Source: Candidatus Heimdallarchaeota archaeon
GTDB taxonomy: Archaea > Asgardarchaeota > Heimdallarchaeia > Heimdallarchaeales > Heimdallarchaeaceae
DNA: 51,227 bases
Assembly: GCA_021399345.1 (NCBI GenBank)
Contig: JAAFKI010000045.1
Location: 1-51,227 of the forward strand
Direction of reading: 5' to 3'
Shown piece by piece: positions 17,345 to 25,877 of the stretch (its first letter is position 1; each line of letters begins with the position of its first letter). The translations under genes were made by a program, and so were the position numbers. The notes under the pieces are model-generated. The model made no database searches. It saw only the letters and a program-made list of their open reading frames with translations, and was not told where the DNA came from.

Positions 17345-17764
17345 GTGAACGTTTTGTTAAATCCAGCGGAACTGGAAAGCTTAGACTACTCAGAAGAAGG
17401 GATCGCCTTTGCTCAAGAGAGGATAAGGAAGCTTGAAAAAGATAATTTATTTTTGTTTGATTTACTTCATCAGAGTTTAATCATTCTGTTTGATCAATTA
17501 AATGATAAACAAAAAGGAATTTTCTTTGAAAGTTATATTCAAATAGATAGAAAAAAAATATCTCTAAACCGTTTAGCAGAAAAAATCTCAACAAAGTTGG
17601 ATATTTCCTTTTCAACAGCTAAATGGAATATAACTAAACTCAGAGATTTAGGTTTCTTTGAAACTATTGGCATGAGAGGTAACACAAAAACCACTTTAAT
17701 ATCAACAATTATAGGTGACACACTCTATTCCACTCTAGGGCAGATTAAAAACAAAAATCGGTAA
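17345..17764 (+). CDS. Small helix-turn-helix protein, probable regulator
   Basis: 139 residues. An in-frame TAG immediately precedes the GTG at 17345 and the next in-frame Met is near residue 109, so GTG is the only sensible start; a GAGGTG sequence lies 11 nt upstream. An ATG at 17338 lies in another frame and opens only a 32-codon frame. The C-terminal half has an HTH pattern (LAEKISTKLDISFSTAKWNITKLRDLGFFETI) like the wHTH of archaeal transcription factors. The N-terminal half is helical and may dimerise. Its divergent placement opposite the ATPase/coiled-coil operon across two dyads suggests it controls that operon or belongs to the same system. Confidence 0.68.
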   Translation: MNVLLNPAELESLDYSEEGIAFAQERIRKLEKDNLFLFDLLHQSLIILFDQLNDKQKGIFFESYIQIDRKKISLNRLAEKISTKLDISFSTAKWNITKLRDLGFFETIGMRGNTKTTLISTIIGDTLYSTLGQIKNKNR

Positions 17765-17821
17765 AAACACAAATAATAAATGAGAGATTCTTTTCTCTGA
17801 ATATAATAAGGTAGAGAAGCA

Positions 17822-18742
17822 ATGAATGAATCATTTGAGAAGTATAAAAAATCTGGACATATTTTAGCAAAGGCTCTCGAATATGCTAAGGGCTTAGTTA
17901 AACCCGGGGTAAAGCTACTGGACATTGCAGAAAAAACTGAAGACTATATCCGAGGACAATCTGCAGCTCCAGCTTTTCCTGTAAACATTTCTATAAATGA
18001 AATCGCTGCACATTATTCTCCAAGAATAGAAGACGATGGTAGTATACCAGAAGCATCTATTGTAAAAATTGATGCTGGTGTCTCTGTTGATGGATATCTT
18101 ACAGACGCAGCAAGAACCTTAGTTTTTGATAAGAAATGGCTACCAATGAAAAATCTTGCTAGAAAAGCTCTCAACTCTGCCTTAAATGCTGTTAAGGCTA
18201 ATGAAAGCGTTTTTAGAATCGGAGAAATTGTTCAAAAAACTATAGAAGAAGAAGGTTTCAAACCCATTGTGAATTTAAGTGGGCATTCACTCTCTCATTA
18301 TTCTTTACATGATGGTATTTCTATTCCCAATTACAGTGTATCTAAAGAAGCTAGAGATTCCACACATGTATTCAAAATAGGCAAAGCTTACGCAATTGAA
18401 CCTTTTGTTACTCCAGGAATAGGGAGAGTAGTTGATACTGATCAAGAAACAATTTTCAGACATTATAGAAAAATAGATGCATCATCTCTATCAAGCCAAT
18501 TCAGAGAAATTTACAAGTTTATTGATGAAAACTTCAAAGGATTACCTTTCAGTTGGAGATGGGTTTACAATGCTGGTTACTCAAAAGAAAAAATACATAA
18601 AACAAGGAATTTTCTACTAAAACGCAATATTGTTCATGGATATCCTGTTCTAATTGAAGCTACAGATGCTCCTGTTACACAAGAAGAAGAAACTGTGTAC
18701 ATAGGTGAAGACAAAATACATATCCTGACAAAAAATAATTAG
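17822..18742 (+). CDS. map: Methionine aminopeptidase, type 2
   Basis: 306 residues. It removes the initiator Met from new proteins. The five metal ligands are present: Asp84 and Asp95 (KIDAGVSVDGYLTDAART), His155 (GHSLSHYSLH), Glu193 (AIEPFVTPG) and Glu289 (TQEEETVYI). His64 in AAHYSP matches the substrate-facing His. The ~60-residue helical insertion before the last ligand marks the type 2 enzyme of archaea and eukaryotes. AAGGTAGAG upstream serves as ribosome binding site. The gene follows the HTH gene by 57 bp on the same strand and is convergent with the M24 homologue at 18758, its catalytically altered relative. Confidence 0.95.
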   Translation: MNESFEKYKKSGHILAKALEYAKGLVKPGVKLLDIAEKTEDYIRGQSAAPAFPVNISINEIAAHYSPRIEDDGSIPEASIVKIDAGVSVDGYLTDAARTLVFDKKWLPMKNLARKALNSALNAVKANESVFRIGEIVQKTIEEEGFKPIVNLSGHSLSHYSLHDGISIPNYSVSKEARDSTHVFKIGKAYAIEPFVTPGIGRVVDTDQETIFRHYRKIDASSLSSQFREIYKFIDENFKGLPFSWRWVYNAGYSKEKIHKTRNFLLKRNIVHGYPVLIEATDAPVTQEEETVYIGEDKIHILTKNN

Positions 18743-18757
18743 AAAAAGAAATGAACT

Positions 18758-19942
18758 TTAAATTATCAGCTCTTCAAGCTCTCTTGGATAAGGAGTTATT
18801 AATTCAGAACCATCTTCAGTTATGATAACTGTGTCAGAGTGTCTAAAACCACCAAATTTATACTCATATATTCCAGGTTCGCATGTAAAAACCATTCCTG
18901 GTTTCATTATCTCTTCTACTCCTATATCTAAGAAAGGTGCTTCATGTCCTTCAAGTCCTATAGCATGTCCTGTGTGATGCTGAACAAGATGGAAAACACC
19001 TTCATCCTTGAGGACTTTTCTTGCAGCTTTATCTACTTCACTACACGGAATGTGGGGTTTAAATGCATCTAACGCAGCATCTTGTGATTTTTTCATCACA
19101 TCATAGTATCTTTTTTGTTTCTCGTTAGGTGGACCAATAAACATAGTTCTTTCCAATTCAGAATGATATCCAGAAACATTTGCAGATGCACCAGTAACTA
19201 GAACATCTCCCTTTTTGAATATGGTTTTTTGAATTACTGAATGTGGTATAGCTGACCATTCTCCAATTTGTCCCCTGTATCCAGCTCCAGCTGGAAGTAA
19301 CCCTCTAGGAATGAATCCTTCCAAATCTTCAAGCATTTTTTCTGATGCTTCCATGCAAGCTTGTAAAGAAACTTCTACTTCATTTTTACCTTCAGCAGTA
19401 TAATCCTGCAACAAATGGTGAGCTAAATCTCCATACTTGGCTGAAATCTTAATTAAACGGAGCTCTTCTTCGTCCTTTATTTTTCTCATATCTCTGATTA
19501 GATTAGAGTGTAACTCTGTTGTAGCTTTACCTTCAAGAAGATCAGTTATTTTTGGTCCTTCGTATCCCCAATAACTTGAAAATGTTGGGGATTCCATCCC
19601 AATTTTTGCATTTGTAACTTTTCTTTCATCGAGTTTATCAATAAAGACATTTGCTGGATGTTTTTCATCAGGATATTCAAAATAAATCTCTCTTTCTACC
19701 CAAGGAATTTTCTCAATAAGATGTTCTTTTTCCAATCGAGGTACGTAAAACCAAGGTTCTTGAGAACGAGGGAGAACTAAACAGATTGGTCTTTCAGTTG
19801 GAATAAAGTGATAACCAGTCAAATAATAAATTGATAATGGACTAAAGAAAATCATTGAATCTAGTTCTTTTTTATCCATGAAATTCTTGACTCTATCAAT
19901 TCGTCTAAGATGGTTTTCTTTTGATATAGAGTACTTATTCAT
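18758..19942 (-). CDS. M24-family (Xaa-Pro peptidase/creatinase fold) protein lacking metal ligands
   Basis: 394 residues with the two-domain layout of prolidases: an N-terminal creatinase-type domain (~1-160) and a C-terminal pita-bread domain (~170-390). In prolidase the ligands are D, D, H, E, E. Here the first Asp is Gly (VTGASANVSGY), the second is Glu (HSELERT), His is kept (HHTGHAIGLEGHE), the first Glu is kept (CEPGIY) and the last Glu is Ser (FRHSDT). Losing three of five ligands argues against a dinuclear metallopeptidase. Creatinase and ectoine hydrolase are known M24 members that act without metal, so a C-N hydrolase is possible. A TATA-like GTTTTAAC is centred 26 bp before the start, suggesting a leaderless mRNA. 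The fold is certain, the reaction is not. Confidence 0.85.
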   Translation of the reverse strand: MNKYSISKENHLRRIDRVKNFMDKKELDSMIFFSPLSIYYLTGYHFIPTERPICLVLPRSQEPWFYVPRLEKEHLIEKIPWVEREIYFEYPDEKHPANVFIDKLDERKVTNAKIGMESPTFSSYWGYEGPKITDLLEGKATTELHSNLIRDMRKIKDEEELRLIKISAKYGDLAHHLLQDYTAEGKNEVEVSLQACMEASEKMLEDLEGFIPRGLLPAGAGYRGQIGEWSAIPHSVIQKTIFKKGDVLVTGASANVSGYHSELERTMFIGPPNEKQKRYYDVMKKSQDAALDAFKPHIPCSEVDKAARKVLKDEGVFHLVQHHTGHAIGLEGHEAPFLDIGVEEIMKPGMVFTCEPGIYEYKFGGFRHSDTVIITEDGSELITPYPRELEELII

Positions 19943-20018
19943 GTTTATATTTTTTCTTTAGAATGTTAAAACCTTTCTCCAAATCCAAATGGACTTGAGT
20001 TAAAAACTTCTGTTTGTT

Positions 20019-20468
20019 TCAAGAAAATCCAATAACCGTACCTGTGGGAAGTCGTTTTCTTATTTGAATCAAATCTGGTTTATAAAGGTAAAATTCTTTT
20101 GAGGTTAATTGTTCTTCTAGAAATTTATCCCAATCAATTTCTATCTTCTCTAATGTTTTAAGAACTAAATATTGTTCAATTAATTCCCCAGAAATAACAT
20201 AAGTTCCTTGCCCAATATCTCTCCTTCTTATAATTAAAATTGGTAAACGAACTGATGAAACCATGTCTTGAGGACATAGAGACTGTAATAGATTTATTTC
20301 TTCCTTATCTATGTAAAGTTGATTATTTTCTCGACTTACGTAATAATTGAATCCTTTAAGGGCATGTTCAAGAGTAACTCTCTTCTTCGGAAGATGCATA
20401 TTAATAGAGTCAATTTCATGCTTAAGGAAATTGGATAATTTATCATCAAATCCCAAGAAATTCACCAT
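20019..20468 (-). CDS. UPF0216 (DUF61)-like archaeal protein
   Basis: 149 residues. The stretch HLPKKRVTLEHALKG (about 25-39), followed by a basic beta-rich core (SSVRLPILIIRRRDIGQGTYVISGE), matches my memory of UPF0216/DUF61, a small archaeal family of unknown function; this is not verified by search. It begins 3 bp after the stop of the zinc-ribbon membrane protein gene, in the dnaK-dnaJ direction, so it is probably co-transcribed. The C-terminal half carries KEFYLYKPDLIQIRKRLPTG. No signal peptide. Confidence 0.62.
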   Translation of the reverse strand: MVNFLGFDDKLSNFLKHEIDSINMHLPKKRVTLEHALKGFNYYVSRENNQLYIDKEEINLLQSLCPQDMVSSVRLPILIIRRRDIGQGTYVISGELIEQYLVLKTLEKIEIDWDKFLEEQLTSKEFYLYKPDLIQIRKRLPTGTVIGFS

Positions 20469-20471
20469 TTA

Positions 20472-21284
20472 TTACTTTGCATGTTTGCGTCGGAAGAACA
20501 CTTTGTCAATATTGCTAAAAAGGAAGAAGGATCCTGAAATCATTGGAATGAACAAAGTTATCACTAGCGTTATTAAGAAAATGAAAACAGCACCAGTTAT
20601 CCATGCAAATAAAATATCCTTCTCATCTAATGCATTTGTTAGGAACACTAAGGCTACAGCATATGCTACATTAAGAACTACATCTAAAATGAAAGAAAAA
20701 GCTACCCATTTCATAGTACTCTTCCTATTACTTGTAAATTTCCTTACAATTTTTCCAAGAATATATCCTATTAGAATAGCAAATGGAATACCAAGCAAGA
20801 ATGAAATACCTCGGATTTGTAGAAAATCCAATATATTTGCTGGAAAAGGAATGATATTCAAGTTCTGATCGATTATGTCTATTGAAGCTAATGCAATAAG
20901 GAAGTTCAAAGTATAGTGAATGAGAGACACTAATACTGTGAAAAGTGAAATGAACAACAGTTTTTGTCCAAAATTGTATTTTTTCCCTACAGAATCTATG
21001 ATTGAAATATCTTTTTCTTTTATTTTCTTCTTTTTTGCAACTGGTTTGTCAATTTTATCAAAATCTGGTAACTTAGGAGAAGAAGCATCTTCTATAGATT
21101 CTAGTTCAGGAGAAATGGTAGCAGGAATTTCATCAGGCTGAGCTACAGCGATTTCAGGAGGAGCTTCAACCTCATGAGTTACAACTTCAGCTTCTGATAC
21201 ATCTGTATCACAGAAGACACATTTTTTAGTCCCTTTTATATTTAGATTTCCGCATTCTGGACAACGAACAAATTCTTCACTCAT
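20472..21284 (-). CDS. Zinc-ribbon membrane protein (Yip1-like topology)
   Basis: 270 residues. The N-terminal zinc ribbon has two CxxC knuckles (CPECGNLNIKGTKKCVFC, about 8-25). A ~60-residue Glu/Pro/Ala-rich linker follows, and then five hydrophobic segments from about residue 105 to the end (LLFISLFTVLVSLIHY, FLLGIPFAILIGYILG, WVAFSFILDVVLNVAYAVALVFL, WITGAVFIFLITLVITLFIPMI). A cytosolic zinc ribbon before four to five membrane spans is common in archaeal membrane proteins of unknown role, some of them Yip1-like. It lies 51 bp after dnaJ and 3 bp before the UPF0216-like gene, so it may be part of the chaperone operon, perhaps in membrane protein quality control. That role is a guess. Confidence 0.72.
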   Translation of the reverse strand: MSEEFVRCPECGNLNIKGTKKCVFCDTDVSEAEVVTHEVEAPPEIAVAQPDEIPATISPELESIEDASSPKLPDFDKIDKPVAKKKKIKEKDISIIDSVGKKYNFGQKLLFISLFTVLVSLIHYTLNFLIALASIDIIDQNLNIIPFPANILDFLQIRGISFLLGIPFAILIGYILGKIVRKFTSNRKSTMKWVAFSFILDVVLNVAYAVALVFLTNALDEKDILFAWITGAVFIFLITLVITLFIPMISGSFFLFSNIDKVFFRRKHAK

Positions 21285-21335
21285 TAGTAAATAATAGAAA
21301 TTTTGAAATTAAAAAAGTATCTAAAAGGGGAATGC

Positions 21336-22508
21336 CTAGTAGTCTACTTTGTTTTCCTTTGACTCTTTAATCAGTTCATCAAAAAGCTTTGATTGCTTCG
21401 AAGGCATTTTCATAATTTTATTCAGTTCTATTAACTGGTTCTTTTCTTCCTCAGATATTCTTTCAGGAACTGAATAATGGACTACAATTAAGAAATCACC
21501 ATAATTCATTCCATATTGAGTTTTTCGTTGAATACCCTTTCTTTGTAATCGGAGTACGCTTCCTTCCCTTGTCTTCTTAGGAATTTTTACTTTTTCTGGT
21601 CCATAAAGTGTTGGAATAACAAGTTCTCCTCCAAGAATAGCTAGAGGAAAGGAAATTTCTATTTCCACAATGATATTATCCCCTTGTCTCTTGTAAAACG
21701 AATGGGGCTCAACTATCAATCTTATTTGAAGATCCCCTCTTGGTCCTCCTAATCTACCCTCTTCTCCTTTGTTTCGAATTCTTAGACGGAAACCTGAATC
21801 AACACCAGGAGGTATTACTAATTTTAATTTTTCATTTTCTTTAGATCTACCTGACCCTTTGCATTCCTTACAAGGTTTATCAATTTTCTCCCCTTTACCC
21901 TGGCATTTACTGCAGTTCTGTTGTGAGATATATCTTGTAAAGCCCATTTGTCTGGTTACGGTTTCAATTCCAGACCCTTGACAATTGTCACATTTCTTTG
22001 GTTGTGTTCCTTCTTGGGCTCCACTTCCCTTGCACCTTTCACATTCTTTCTTTATAGGAACTTCTAATATTTTTTGCGTTCCATATATTGCTTCTGTAAA
22101 AGAAATTTGGTAATTCATCAATAAATCTGAACCTTTTTGTGGTCCTGAAGATCTAGCCCTACGTCTTCCTCCAAAGAATTGACTAAAGAGGTCATCACCC
22201 ATGAAGTCATCTCTAAAGAGGGATGAAAACAAATCTGAAATTGTTGAGAAATCTCCTGAATTTACTGAAGAGAAATCGGAATGAACTCCACCGAATCCAA
22301 ATCTATCATAAGCAGTTCTTTTCTCTGAATTAGAAAGTATATCATAAGCTTCTGTAGCTTCTTTGAATTTTTCAGCTGCATCTGGATCATCAGGGTTTTT
22401 GTCAGGATGGTGTTGCATAGCTAGTTTTCGAAAAGCTTTTTTAATATCTGAATCTGAGGCAGCTTTTGATATACCAAGGACTTCGTAGTAATCTCGTTTT
22501 TGTGACAT
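21336..22508 (-). CDS. dnaJ: Chaperone DnaJ (Hsp40, type I)
   Basis: 390 residues. The J domain (5-70) has HPD at 34-36, which stimulates DnaK ATPase. A Gly/Phe/Ser/Asp-rich linker (~72-130) is followed by four CxxCxGxG zinc motifs (CERCKGSG, CDNCQGSG, CSKCQGKG, CKECKGSG), two C-terminal substrate-binding domains and a dimerisation helix. All elements of a type I Hsp40 are intact. The linker is less Gly-rich than in E. coli and carries FGGRRRARSS. GAGGTCA upstream of the ATG is the ribosome binding site. The 83-bp gap from dnaK contains an 8-10-8 inverted repeat. Archaeal DnaK systems are generally held to derive from bacteria. Confidence 0.97.
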   Translation of the reverse strand: MSQKRDYYEVLGISKAASDSDIKKAFRKLAMQHHPDKNPDDPDAAEKFKEATEAYDILSNSEKRTAYDRFGFGGVHSDFSSVNSGDFSTISDLFSSLFRDDFMGDDLFSQFFGGRRRARSSGPQKGSDLLMNYQISFTEAIYGTQKILEVPIKKECERCKGSGAQEGTQPKKCDNCQGSGIETVTRQMGFTRYISQQNCSKCQGKGEKIDKPCKECKGSGRSKENEKLKLVIPPGVDSGFRLRIRNKGEEGRLGGPRGDLQIRLIVEPHSFYKRQGDNIIVEIEISFPLAILGGELVIPTLYGPEKVKIPKKTREGSVLRLQRKGIQRKTQYGMNYGDFLIVVHYSVPERISEEEKNQLIELNKIMKMPSKQSKLFDELIKESKENKVDY

Positions 22509-22520
22509 GGTTTGACCTCA

Positions 22521-22546
22521 TCTATTTTAGAAGCTAACAAAATAGA
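22521..22546 (-). promoter_or_regulatory. Inverted repeat in the dnaK-dnaJ intercistronic region
   Basis: TCTATTTT at 22521-22528 and AAAATAGA at 22539-22546 form a perfect 8-bp stem around a 10-nt loop, just upstream of the dnaJ ribosome binding site. In the transcript it could act as a processing, attenuation or stability element setting the DnaK:DnaJ ratio. The stem is AU-rich and so only moderately stable. Confidence 0.45.
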
Positions 22547-22591
22547 AAATAAAAAGGGAATAAAAATGTTATCGATTAGAGTGTGATGAAT

Positions 22592-24487
22592 TTACTCATC
22601 ATCCTCTACGGGTTCATAATCCACATCGATAACTTGTTCTTCATCAATATCATGTTGAGTTGGAGCACCAGGAGCACCAGGAGCACCAGGAGCACTAGGA
22701 CCATATTGGCCTTCTGGTTGAGCTTCACCAGGAGTTTGACCTGTTTCCTGATAGATTCGTTGAGATATTTGCATCATAATTTGCATAAGTTCATCAGTTT
22801 TTGCTTTAATTTTCTCAGCATCCTCAGTTTCAGTTTCTTTCTTCAGTTCTTCCATCTTTTCTTCTAAAGATTTCTTCTCAGAATCAGATATTTTTTCTCC
22901 TAATTCTTCGATGGTTTGCTCGGTAGAATATACTGCTTGTTCTGCAGCATTTTTAGCTTCGATGATTAATTTTCGTTTCTCATCTTCTTCTCTATATTTT
23001 TCAGAATCATTTTTCATTTTACCAATGTCTTCATCTGATAGATGTGATGATTGAATTGTTATTTTCTGTTCCTTACTTGTCCCTAAATCTTTGGCTGATA
23101 CCTGCAGAATTCCATTTGCATCAATATCAAATGCAACTTCAATCTGAGGAATATTTCTGCGAGCAGGGGGGATTCCAACTAGTTGAAATTGTCCTAGAGT
23201 AATATTATCTGGAGCCATGGTTCTTTCTCCTTGAAGAACATGAACTTCGACAGATGTTTGCATATCTGCAGCTGTTGTGAAGACTTTCTTCTTTGTAACT
23301 GGAATGGTAGTATTTCTATCTATTAAAGGAGTCATTACTCCACCCAAGGTTTCAACGCCCAATGTTAAAGGAGTCACATCAAGAAGTAAGATATCTTTAA
23401 CTTCTCCGGCTAGAACAGCAGCTTGAACAGCTGCACCTAAAGCAACAACTTCCTCAGGAGCAACCCCTTTATGTGGTTCTTTACCAAATAACTCCTTGGT
23501 CATTTTTCTAATCATAGGCATTCTTGTAGCTCCACCAACTAAGATTACTTGGTCTAAATCACCAGGTTTGATTTTTCCATCTTTCAATGCTTGTCTAGAA
23601 GGACCAGCACATTTCTCTACTAAATCCTTAGTCATATCTTCAAATTTAGCTCGAGATAATTCCATATCAAGATGTTTTGGCCCTGAAGCATCAGCTGTAA
23701 TGTAAGGTAAACTGATTTGTGTTTTCAATTTAGATGTTAGTTCCATTTTAGCTTCTTCTGCTGCATCTTTTAATCTTTGAACAACTTTAGAATCTTTGGA
23801 TAAATCTATACCTTCTTTCTTCTTGAATTCTTCACTAATCCAATCAATTATTCTTTGATCCCAATCATCCCCACCTAATAGATTATTTCCAGAAGTAGCA
23901 ATTACTCTAAATAATCCATCATCGAGTTCTAGAATTGAAATATCGAAAGTTCCTCCACCAAGATCAAAAACCAAAACTCTTTCTGCACCTTCTTTGTCTA
24001 GCCCATAAGCCAGAGCACTGGCAGTAGGTTCATTTACAATTCTCAAAACCTCTAAACCAGCAATTTCTCCAGCATCTTTTGTAGCTTGCCTTTGAGAATC
24101 ACTGAAATAAGCAGGAACAGTTATAACAGCTTTCAGAATTTTTTGGTTGAGATATGCTTCAGCATCTTCTTTTAGTTTAGATAAAATCATAGCAGAAATT
24201 TCTTCAGGGCGAAATTCTTTATCATCTACTTTAAATCTAAAATCAGTACCCATTTTTCTCTTAATACTTCGAATAGTTCTATCAGGCAAGACTATAGCCT
24301 GTCTTTTTGCTTGTATTCCAACAGTACGAGTTCCGTCCTCATTGAATGTAACAACACTAGGAGTGATTCTTCCTCCTTCAATATTTGGAATAATCTCTGG
24401 TTTACCTGCAACCATATATGCGATACCTGAGTTAGTTGTACCTAAATCAATTCCAACGACAAGTTCTTTTTTTGTTTCGTTACTCAT
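22592..24487 (-). CDS. dnaK: Chaperone DnaK (Hsp70)
   Basis: 631 residues. ATP-driven chaperone that binds unfolded protein. The ATPase domain (~8-385) has [34 protein letters not shown] and [10 protein letters not shown]. The substrate-binding domain and lid follow (~395-600). The tail is Gly/Ala/Pro-rich then acidic, with a GAP tripeptide repeat before [12 protein letters not shown]. The N-terminal domain lacks the ~24-residue insertion of Gram-negative DnaKs ([12 protein letters not shown] runs directly on), as in Gram-positive and archaeal homologues. GGTGAT precedes the ATG. No grpE lies upstream, where it often sits; the next gene is an SDR epimerase. GrpE must be elsewhere, replaced or missing. 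Confidence 0.97.
   Translation of the reverse strand: MSNETKKELVVGIDLGTTNSGIAYMVAGKPEIIPNIEGGRITPSVVTFNEDGTRTVGIQAKRQAIVLPDRTIRSIKRKMGTDFRFKVDDKEFRPEEISAMILSKLKEDAEAYLNQKILKAVITVPAYFSDSQRQATKDAGEIAGLEVLRIVNEPTASALAYGLDKEGAERVLVFDLGGGTFDISILELDDGLFRVIATSGNNLLGGDDWDQRIIDWISEEFKKKEGIDLSKDSKVVQRLKDAAEEAKMELTSKLKTQISLPYITADASGPKHLDMELSRAKFEDMTKDLVEKCAGPSRQALKDGKIKPGDLDQVILVGGATRMPMIRKMTKELFGKEPHKGVAPEEVVALGAAVQAAVLAGEVKDILLLDVTPLTLGVETLGGVMTPLIDRNTTIPVTKKKVFTTAADMQTSVEVHVLQGERTMAPDNITLGQFQLVGIPPARRNIPQIEVAFDIDANGILQVSAKDLGTSKEQKITIQSSHLSDEDIGKMKNDSEKYREEDEKRKLIIEAKNAAEQAVYSTEQTIEELGEKISDSEKKSLEEKMEELKKETETEDAEKIKAKTDELMQIMMQISQRIYQETGQTPGEAQPEGQYGPSAPGAPGAPGAPTQHDIDEEQVIDVDYEPVEDDE
22662..22697 (-). 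repeat. Four tandem 9-bp units in the dnaK tail
   Basis: Plus-strand GGAGCACCA at 22662-22670, 22671-22679, 22680-22688, and GGAGCACTA at 22689-22697. They encode the repeated Gly-Ala-Pro of the DnaK linker. Copy number could vary by slippage without shifting the frame. Confidence 0.9.
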
Positions 24488-24567
24488 TTTATCACCATTA
24501 AGGTACTTTGTTAATGTAAAATATTTGCTTTACTTAAACAAGTGTTTTGATTTAGATGTCAAATAGT

Positions 24568-24579
24568 GATATATATATC
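24568..24579 (-). promoter_or_regulatory. Candidate TATA element of the dnaK operon
   Basis: GATATATATATC is a perfect 12-bp palindrome 81-92 bp upstream of the dnaK ATG. A small 5-8-5 dyad, TTTGA...TCAAA (24546-24563), follows where transcription would start. GGTGAT adjoins the start codon. The distance implies a leader of ~60 nt, longer than for other genes here; a weaker TATA nearer dnaK cannot be excluded. Confidence 0.3.
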
Positions 24580-24596
24580 TTATCATTGGAAAAAAA

Positions 24597-25619
24597 TTAT
24601 CCAAAGGTAGGTTTCCCTTTGGAGCTATGACGAGTTCGTTTCTTTTTCTGTGTTTTATAATAGGGTGATTTATTGAGTAAAATACCTCTGACCGTTGGTT
24701 TGAATAGTTTAATTAGGAATCTCCTAAAGATAATTTTCTTCTTGAATACTTTGATGAAATCTTCAAAAGAATATCTTTGAAATTTCAGTAATTTCTGTGC
24801 TTCAACTGTGTTCATCCAATCACAGTGATAATAATCATCAATATTTTTTACAGGCTTAAATGCTTCTTCAGGTAACATCCCTATCCCCAAAGCTTCAAGC
24901 AGTTTTGAAACATAGTCGGATTGGTATAATTGATTTCCCTCTCCACCTCCGATGAAAAGAATCTTTCCTTCAGTGTCAGCTTCAACAGCATTTGCGCAAG
25001 CTAATCCAACATCTCTAGTATCTGCAATCTCTATTCTTTGTTTCAAAGGTATTTCATACATTATATTAGGGATATTCCAACCTAGTTCAAATGGTGTAAT
25101 TGCGGCAAATCGTAAAATTGTCCAGGGAATTTTACTATCAATTAGTTTCTTTTCCATCTCAACTTTATGTTTAGCATAATTATCATATTCCAGAGGATTT
25201 ATTGGATCAGATATCCTTGTAGGAGGAATATGACCCATTCTGTTACCATGAACTGCGATAGAGGATGCGTAAATAATTTTAGGAGGTGATTCCATCCTCT
25301 CTACTGCACGTAATATGTTAGTTGCACCAGTTACATTAACATCATATGCTAAATCTGGTTTATCGTATGCTAAAGGAGGAATTATTGCGGCTAGATGAAT
25401 TATAACATCAACATCTTTGACTAAATCTTCTGTTACTCCTTGATCCCTGATATCTCCCCAAATAGTATCAAAATATCCAAGCTTTTTCAACTTTCTTCTA
25501 GTCTTTAGATTTCTAGGATTCTCTAAGTCAAAACATTTTACAGAATACCCTTTCTTAAGCAAAACCTCTAAGGTACTTTGTCCCACATTTCCAAATGCCC
25601 CAGTGAGTAAGACTCTCAT
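24597..25619 (-). CDS. NAD(P)-dependent epimerase/dehydratase (extended SDR)
   Basis: 340 residues. The N-terminal TGAFGNVGQ (6-14) is the extended-SDR dinucleotide motif. WGDIRD gives the adenine-contacting acid, HLAAIIPP the mid-sheet motif, ASSIAVHG the catalytic Ser region and YAKHK the Tyr-Lys pair. The cofactor-specific strand ends in CFDLEN, so Asp favours NAD. The C-terminal ~60 residues are very basic (KKKIIFRRFLIKLF...KKKRTRHSSKGK) and may contact membrane or nucleic acid. Substrate is probably a nucleotide sugar or other sugar derivative, not identifiable from sequence. A TATA box about 26 bp upstream suggests a leaderless mRNA. Confidence 0.85.
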   Translation of the reverse strand: MRVLLTGAFGNVGQSTLEVLLKKGYSVKCFDLENPRNLKTRRKLKKLGYFDTIWGDIRDQGVTEDLVKDVDVIIHLAAIIPPLAYDKPDLAYDVNVTGATNILRAVERMESPPKIIYASSIAVHGNRMGHIPPTRISDPINPLEYDNYAKHKVEMEKKLIDSKIPWTILRFAAITPFELGWNIPNIMYEIPLKQRIEIADTRDVGLACANAVEADTEGKILFIGGGEGNQLYQSDYVSKLLEALGIGMLPEEAFKPVKNIDDYYHCDWMNTVEAQKLLKFQRYSFEDFIKVFKKKIIFRRFLIKLFKPTVRGILLNKSPYYKTQKKKRTRHSSKGKPTFG

Positions 25620-25640
25620 AAGTTATATTGCACACCGACA

Positions 25641-25650
25641 GTTATATACA
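25641..25650 (-). promoter_or_regulatory. TATA box of the SDR gene, leaderless geometry
   Basis: GTTATATACA (plus-strand reading) is centred about 26 bp upstream of the ATG at 25619 and no Shine-Dalgarno sequence intervenes. The rest of the interval to 25877 is AT-rich with no open frame of note, no tRNA and no strong hairpin. Confidence 0.5.
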
Positions 25651-25877
25651 GTTCAGTGAAACGAATTTATGTAAATAAATAAATGTAATTCTGTTTTTAT
25701 GGAAATGTTTTAAGCTCCTCCATTAAGCCTTGTAAAGCCATATTAAGGGATCAATTTTTCTTTGGTTAATCTTTTATAAATCCATAAATAATCAGTTTTC
25801 AACACGCTTATATCTAATTGTTTCACTCAGAGATTTATAAAGAAAAATTAGGGAGCAGTTTATGTTCAATAAGATTC

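Noticed and set aside
20347..20868. 173-codon plus-strand frame antisense to the zinc-ribbon membrane protein and UPF0216-like genes
   Set aside because: Both overlapped minus-strand genes are well supported and the antisense product has no recognisable domain or start signal.
22583..22867. Plus-strand 94-codon frame with repeated STR residues
   Set aside because: It lies antisense to the dnaK tail and the repeat is the complement of the GAP-coding units.
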